The notes below the pieces were generated by a model. It worked only from the letters and a program-made list of their open reading frames with translations. It made no database searches and was not told where the DNA came from. A DNA stretch of 13,878 nucleotides from the NCBI GenBank assembly GCA_964585895.1, contig CAZPFP010000017.1, forward strand, positions 1 through 13,878, given 5' to 3'. Source of the DNA: CAZPFP01 sp964585895. Lineage in GTDB: Bacteria > Patescibacteriota > Microgenomatia > PFEM01 > JAHIFH01. The translations under genes and the position numbers were made by a program. Below, piece after piece: positions 12,560 through 13,878 of the stretch. Each line of letters opens with the position of its first letter. Within the stretch, counting starts at the first letter, position 1.

Positions 12560-13878
12560 AAAACCGTCGTTATCTGCTCTGGTTAATTATTATTTTAACC
12601 ATCCTCGCTGTTTTTATTGACTTTCCTTCCGAACTTCCCTTGAAATTTGAGGTAAGGGGATTTAAAGTCAGTCAGAAAATCTCAAGACCAAAGCTAAACT
12701 TTCAAATTGGCAATCTCCGATTTTTTCGTGACTTAGAGGTTAAATTGGGGATTGATTTAGCTGGAGGCAGTCACTTGGTTTTTCAGGCGGATATGGGTGA
12801 AATAGGCACTGAAGACCGAGATTCAGCCCTGGAAGCAGCTAAAGAAAATATTGACCGACGGATTAATCTATTTGGCTTGGCGGAATCCTTAGTCCAAACT
12901 TCTAAACTTGGAGAAAATTATCGTTTGATTGTCGAGCTACCGGGAATTACTGATGTTAATCAGGCAGTTGATTTGATTGGCCAAACTGCCCAGCTTGATT
13001 TTCGGGAATTATCAGCTGAGGCGACAATAGCAGCCGCTCTTGATGATTATTTGCGAACGGATTTGACGGGTAAGGATTTGAACAAGACTCAAGTCCAGTT
13101 TGACCCCAATACCGGTGAACCTACCGTTGGTTTGGAATTTAATGACGAAGGGGCAAGGAAATTTGGCCAAATTACGAGCAGAAATGTTGGTAAGCCGGTG
13201 GCAATTTTTCTTGATGAATTTCCTATCACCCAACCGCTGGTAAGAGAGGAAATTACCACTGGCAACGCGGTTATTAGCGGCGAATTTACTACCAATGAAG
13301 CCAAATTGCTGGCTACTCAGCTTAATGCCGGGGCTTTGCCGGTTCCGATTAAAGTGGTTGAGCAAAGAAATATTGGCGCTACTCTTGGGTCTGAGTCGGT
13401 TAAAAAAAGCGTTCAAGGGGGTTTAATTGGATTGGTAATGGTTATTTTATTTATGGCTGCTTATTACGGTTGGCTGGGAGTGCTGGCAGACGCGGGTTTA
13501 ATTATTTATGGACTGATTACTCTAATGCTTTACAAACTAATTCCCGTGACTTTGACTTTACCGGGAATTGCCGGTTTTGTTCTTTCGGTGGGAATGGCGG
13601 TTGACGCCAATATTCTAATTTTTGAGAGGATGAAAGAGGAAGTAAGAGACGGTAAATCAAGACAATTGGCAATGGAATTGGGTTTTGGTCGGGCTTGGGA
13701 TTCAATTCGTGACGCCAATGTTTGCACTTTAATTACCTGTTTCATTCTTTTTAATCCCTTTAGTTGGTCGTTTTTGAATACTTCGGGAATGGTGCGTGGT
13801 TTTGCTTTGACTTTGGGCTTAGGAGTTTTGTTAAGCTTGTTTACGGGCGTTGTGGTTACTAGGACTATCTTAAGAACC
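12556..13878 (+). CDS. secD: Protein translocase subunit SecD, 3'-truncated by the window edge
   Basis: SecD works with SecF at the SecYEG channel and uses the proton or sodium gradient to complete export. The visible 441 residues start with a membrane helix (about 6-21). The periplasmic part follows, with LGIDLAGGSHLVFQAD (about 72-87), RRINLFGLAE and VELPGITDVNQA. The signature region LNAGALPVPI (about 257-266) leads into a multi-helix domain with GMAVDANILIFERMKEE (about 345-361) and DSIRDANVCTLIT. The frame is open to the last base and ends within the final helices, so only a short C terminus is missing. secF would be expected just beyond. The ATG overlaps the AbrB-type gene's TGA; AGGAG lies about 12 nt upstream. 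Confidence 0.95.
   Translation, partial: MKNRRYLLWLIIILTILAVFIDFPSELPLKFEVRGFKVSQKISRPKLNFQIGNLRFFRDLEVKLGIDLAGGSHLVFQADMGEIGTEDRDSALEAAKENIDRRINLFGLAESLVQTSKLGENYRLIVELPGITDVNQAVDLIGQTAQLDFRELSAEATIAAALDDYLRTDLTGKDLNKTQVQFDPNTGEPTVGLEFNDEGARKFGQITSRNVGKPVAIFLDEFPITQPLVREEITTGNAVISGEFTTNEAKLLATQLNAGALPVPIKVVEQRNIGATLGSESVKKSVQGGLIGLVMVILFMAAYYGWLGVLADAGLIIYGLITLMLYKLIPVTLTLPGIAGFVLSVGMAVDANILIFERMKEEVRDGKSRQLAMELGFGRAWDSIRDANVCTLITCFILFNPFSWSFLNTSGMVRGFALTLGLGVLLSLFTGVVVTRTILRT

Noticed and set aside
1..13878. Reassigned TGA codon (glycine) as in some Patescibacteria
   Set aside because: TGA ends miaA, the DUF4446 gene and the AbrB-type gene at the expected protein ends, and no in-frame TGA interrupts any recognised gene.

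Overview
The window reads as AT-rich bacterial chromosome from a small-genome lineage, most likely a Candidate Phyla Radiation (Patescibacteria) bacterium, possibly in the Microgenomates group. This is inferred from compact gene packing, many sub-120-residue membrane or unknown proteins, DUF5679, DUF4446 and DUF3048 proteins, a ComM-like ATPase, a class A RNase P RNA and short versions of usual proteins. TGA is used as a stop (miaA, the DUF4446 gene, the AbrB gene), so the code is standard and not that of Gracilibacteria or Absconditabacteria.

Layout. Positions 1-4217 hold a 5'-truncated MiaB-type methylthiotransferase. Facing it is a minus-strand run of an AlkD-like DNA alkylation repair protein, an encapsulin-type ferritin and a small DUF4405 membrane protein. 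A 20-bp divergent promoter region then separates the run from miaA and an AI-2E-family permease. Positions 4240-5399 hold rnpB, with promoter and terminator, and uppP. Positions 5423-7249 are the accessory-looking part: a membrane-anchored unknown protein, a Cys-rich 83-residue protein, two small membrane proteins, and a roughly 636-bp segment bounded by 27-nt direct repeats. Positions 7269-9368 hold comM, then convergent DUF5679 and small C-tail-anchored genes. Positions 9486-9988 hold one small secreted or membrane protein with its own promoter, leader and terminator. Positions 10066-13878 hold DUF4446, DUF3048, a winged-helix plus nucleotidyltransferase-like protein, an AbrB-type protein, and secD cut by the window edge.

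How the genes relate. MiaA and MiaB act in sequence on A37 of tRNA, and RNase P also serves tRNA maturation. UppP recycles the wall lipid carrier and SecD drives protein export. Many genes have a good -10 element (often TGn-extended) only 5-10 nt before the start codon, which suggests widespread leaderless transcription. A second set (ferritin, DUF5679 and several unknown small proteins) has strong Shine-Dalgarno sequences instead.

The features most worth a second look are the repeat-bounded segment with its structured leader (6587-7249), the perfect palindrome over the AbrB-secD promoter (12318-12338), the stand-alone encapsulin-type ferritin (1240-1521) and the leaderless promoter pattern.
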